Part shown: positions 63,604-64,000 of the stretch, piece after piece
How positions within the stretch are numbered: position 1 is the first letter of the stretch
How the letters are laid out: every line of letters begins with the position of its first letter
Source of the DNA: Gammaproteobacteria bacterium
GTDB taxonomy: Bacteria > Pseudomonadota > Gammaproteobacteria > Arenicellales > Poriferihabitantaceae
Direction: 5' to 3'
Length of the DNA: 64,000 nucleotides
Assembly: GCA_026708585.1 (NCBI GenBank)
Contig: JAPOUQ010000048.1
Span: 1 to 64,000 of the forward strand
Notes under the pieces: model-generated
What the model was told of the DNA's origin: nothing
Databases searched by the model: none
The model's input: only the letters and a program-made list of their open reading frames with translations
Translations under genes and position numbers: made by a program

Positions 63604-64000
63604 CCACTACCTTGACTCGCCGGGACTTTTTGAAGAGTACTTCTGCTGCGGTAGCAACTGCGATCGTGATCGGATATTCTCCCCGAGGTACGTTAGCCGC
63701 GACATCCGATGGGGACAGTAGCCTTACACCTTTTGTAAAAATCAGAACAGATGGTCAAATTGTTGTGATCGTTAAGCATTTTGAAATGGGGCAGGGTACC
63801 ACTACCGGACTTCCAACTCTTGTTGCCGAGGAACTGGGAATTGAACTTGATGATATCGAAGTAGAGTTTGCCCCTTCTAACGCAAAACTTTATGGGAATC
63901 AACTATTCGGCGGTGCTCAGGGTACAGGTGCCTCGACAGCCATGGCAAATTCCTTCATGCAGTACCGCAAGGCTGGTGCAGCGGCCCGTGAGATGCTTCT
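63600..64000 (+). CDS. iorB: molybdopterin-binding aldehyde/isoquinoline oxidoreductase subunit (partial)
   Basis: ATG at 63600 overlaps the iorA stop (ATGA) and the frame is open to the window end. The N-terminus has a twin-arginine signal LTRRDFLKST, then a hydrophobic stretch. The start of the catalytic subunit follows: VKHFEMGQGTTTGLPTLVAEELG and GGAQGTGASTAMANSF. Family: IorB-like, exported by Tat. Partner and substrate lie outside the window. Confidence 0.88.
   Translation, partial: MTTTLTRRDFLKSTSAAVATAIVIGYSPRGTLAATSDGDSSLTPFVKIRTDGQIVVIVKHFEMGQGTTTGLPTLVAEELGIELDDIEVEFAPSNAKLYGNQLFGGAQGTGASTAMANSFMQYRKAGAAAREML

Noticed and set aside
1..64000. CRISPR arrays, prophage or integrative elements with attachment sites
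   Set aside because: No regularly spaced repeats, integrase, phage structural or conjugation genes were seen; the only mobile remains are the ISAs1 relic and the MITE-like element.

Overview
The window comes from a moderately AT-rich gammaproteobacterial chromosome of free-living, aerobic type. The evidence is gene content and order: rimP-nusA-infB-rbfA-truB, an ilvI-ilvH-ilvC-psd-pssA...leuA block, nadK-recN-(GNAT)-bamE back to back with hrcA, and the nnr-tsaE-amiC-mutL-miaA...hfq-hflX block with orn and queG nearby. No species can be named from sequence reading alone. I see no CRISPR array, rRNA, prophage or plasmid backbone.

Layout. 0-6.5 kb: translation and transcription operon, behind a promoter and a structured leader that ends in a terminator. 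6.5-13.3 kb: small RNA/DNA-metabolism genes (CsaA-like protein, tRNA-Asn, hypoxanthine-DNA glycosylase, uvrB, Maf/YceF, IscA, MtaB). 13.4-18.4 kb: branched-chain amino acid synthesis (ilvIHC) followed by phosphatidylethanolamine synthesis (psd, pssA). 18.4-22.0 kb: a decayed accessory pocket (a PLD-like pseudogene, an intact AAA+ ATPase, a DUF4143 ATPase remnant) that splits pssA from leuA. 22.2-24.7 kb: leuA with an unmistakable leucine-rich leader peptide, then a family 4 uracil-DNA glycosylase. 24.7-37.8 kb: cell wall, malate dehydrogenase, a glycosyltransferase/phosphorylase pair, dsbC, the nadK-recN-GNAT-bamE operon, hrcA, and a tungsten-type aldehyde:ferredoxin oxidoreductase. 37.8-46.5 kb: fabI, an ISAs1-type transposase remnant, rsmJ-rsmE-orn, a 151-bp MITE-like element with target duplication, an exported hexapeptide-repeat protein, queG and a ClC protein. 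46.6-52.6 kb: nnr-tsaE-amiC-mutL-miaA. 52.6-59.8 kb: a catabolic insert (LysR regulator, acyl-CoA dehydrogenase, TRAP transporter, cupin, class III CoA-transferase) between miaA and hfq. 60.6-64 kb: hfq, hflX, and the start of a molybdenum hydroxylase (IorAB-type) operon cut by the window end.

How the genes work together. The housekeeping blocks keep familiar partners but have lost others: rpsO-pnp is not after truB, grpE-dnaK-dnaJ is not after hrcA, and hflK-hflC is not after hflX. The insert at 52.6-59.8 kb reads as one uptake-and-activation pathway: a TRAP system imports a carboxylate, the CoA-transferase makes the CoA thioester, and the acyl-CoA dehydrogenase oxidises it, under a divergent LysR regulator. 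The substrate cannot be told from sequence.

The most rewarding observations are the leuA leader, whose promoter spacing puts the transcription start on the leader peptide ATG, the MITE-like element with 25-bp ends and an exact 8-bp duplication, the LysR/TRAP/CoA-transferase insert, the exported repeat protein, and the ClC protein with tyrosine in place of the gating glutamate.
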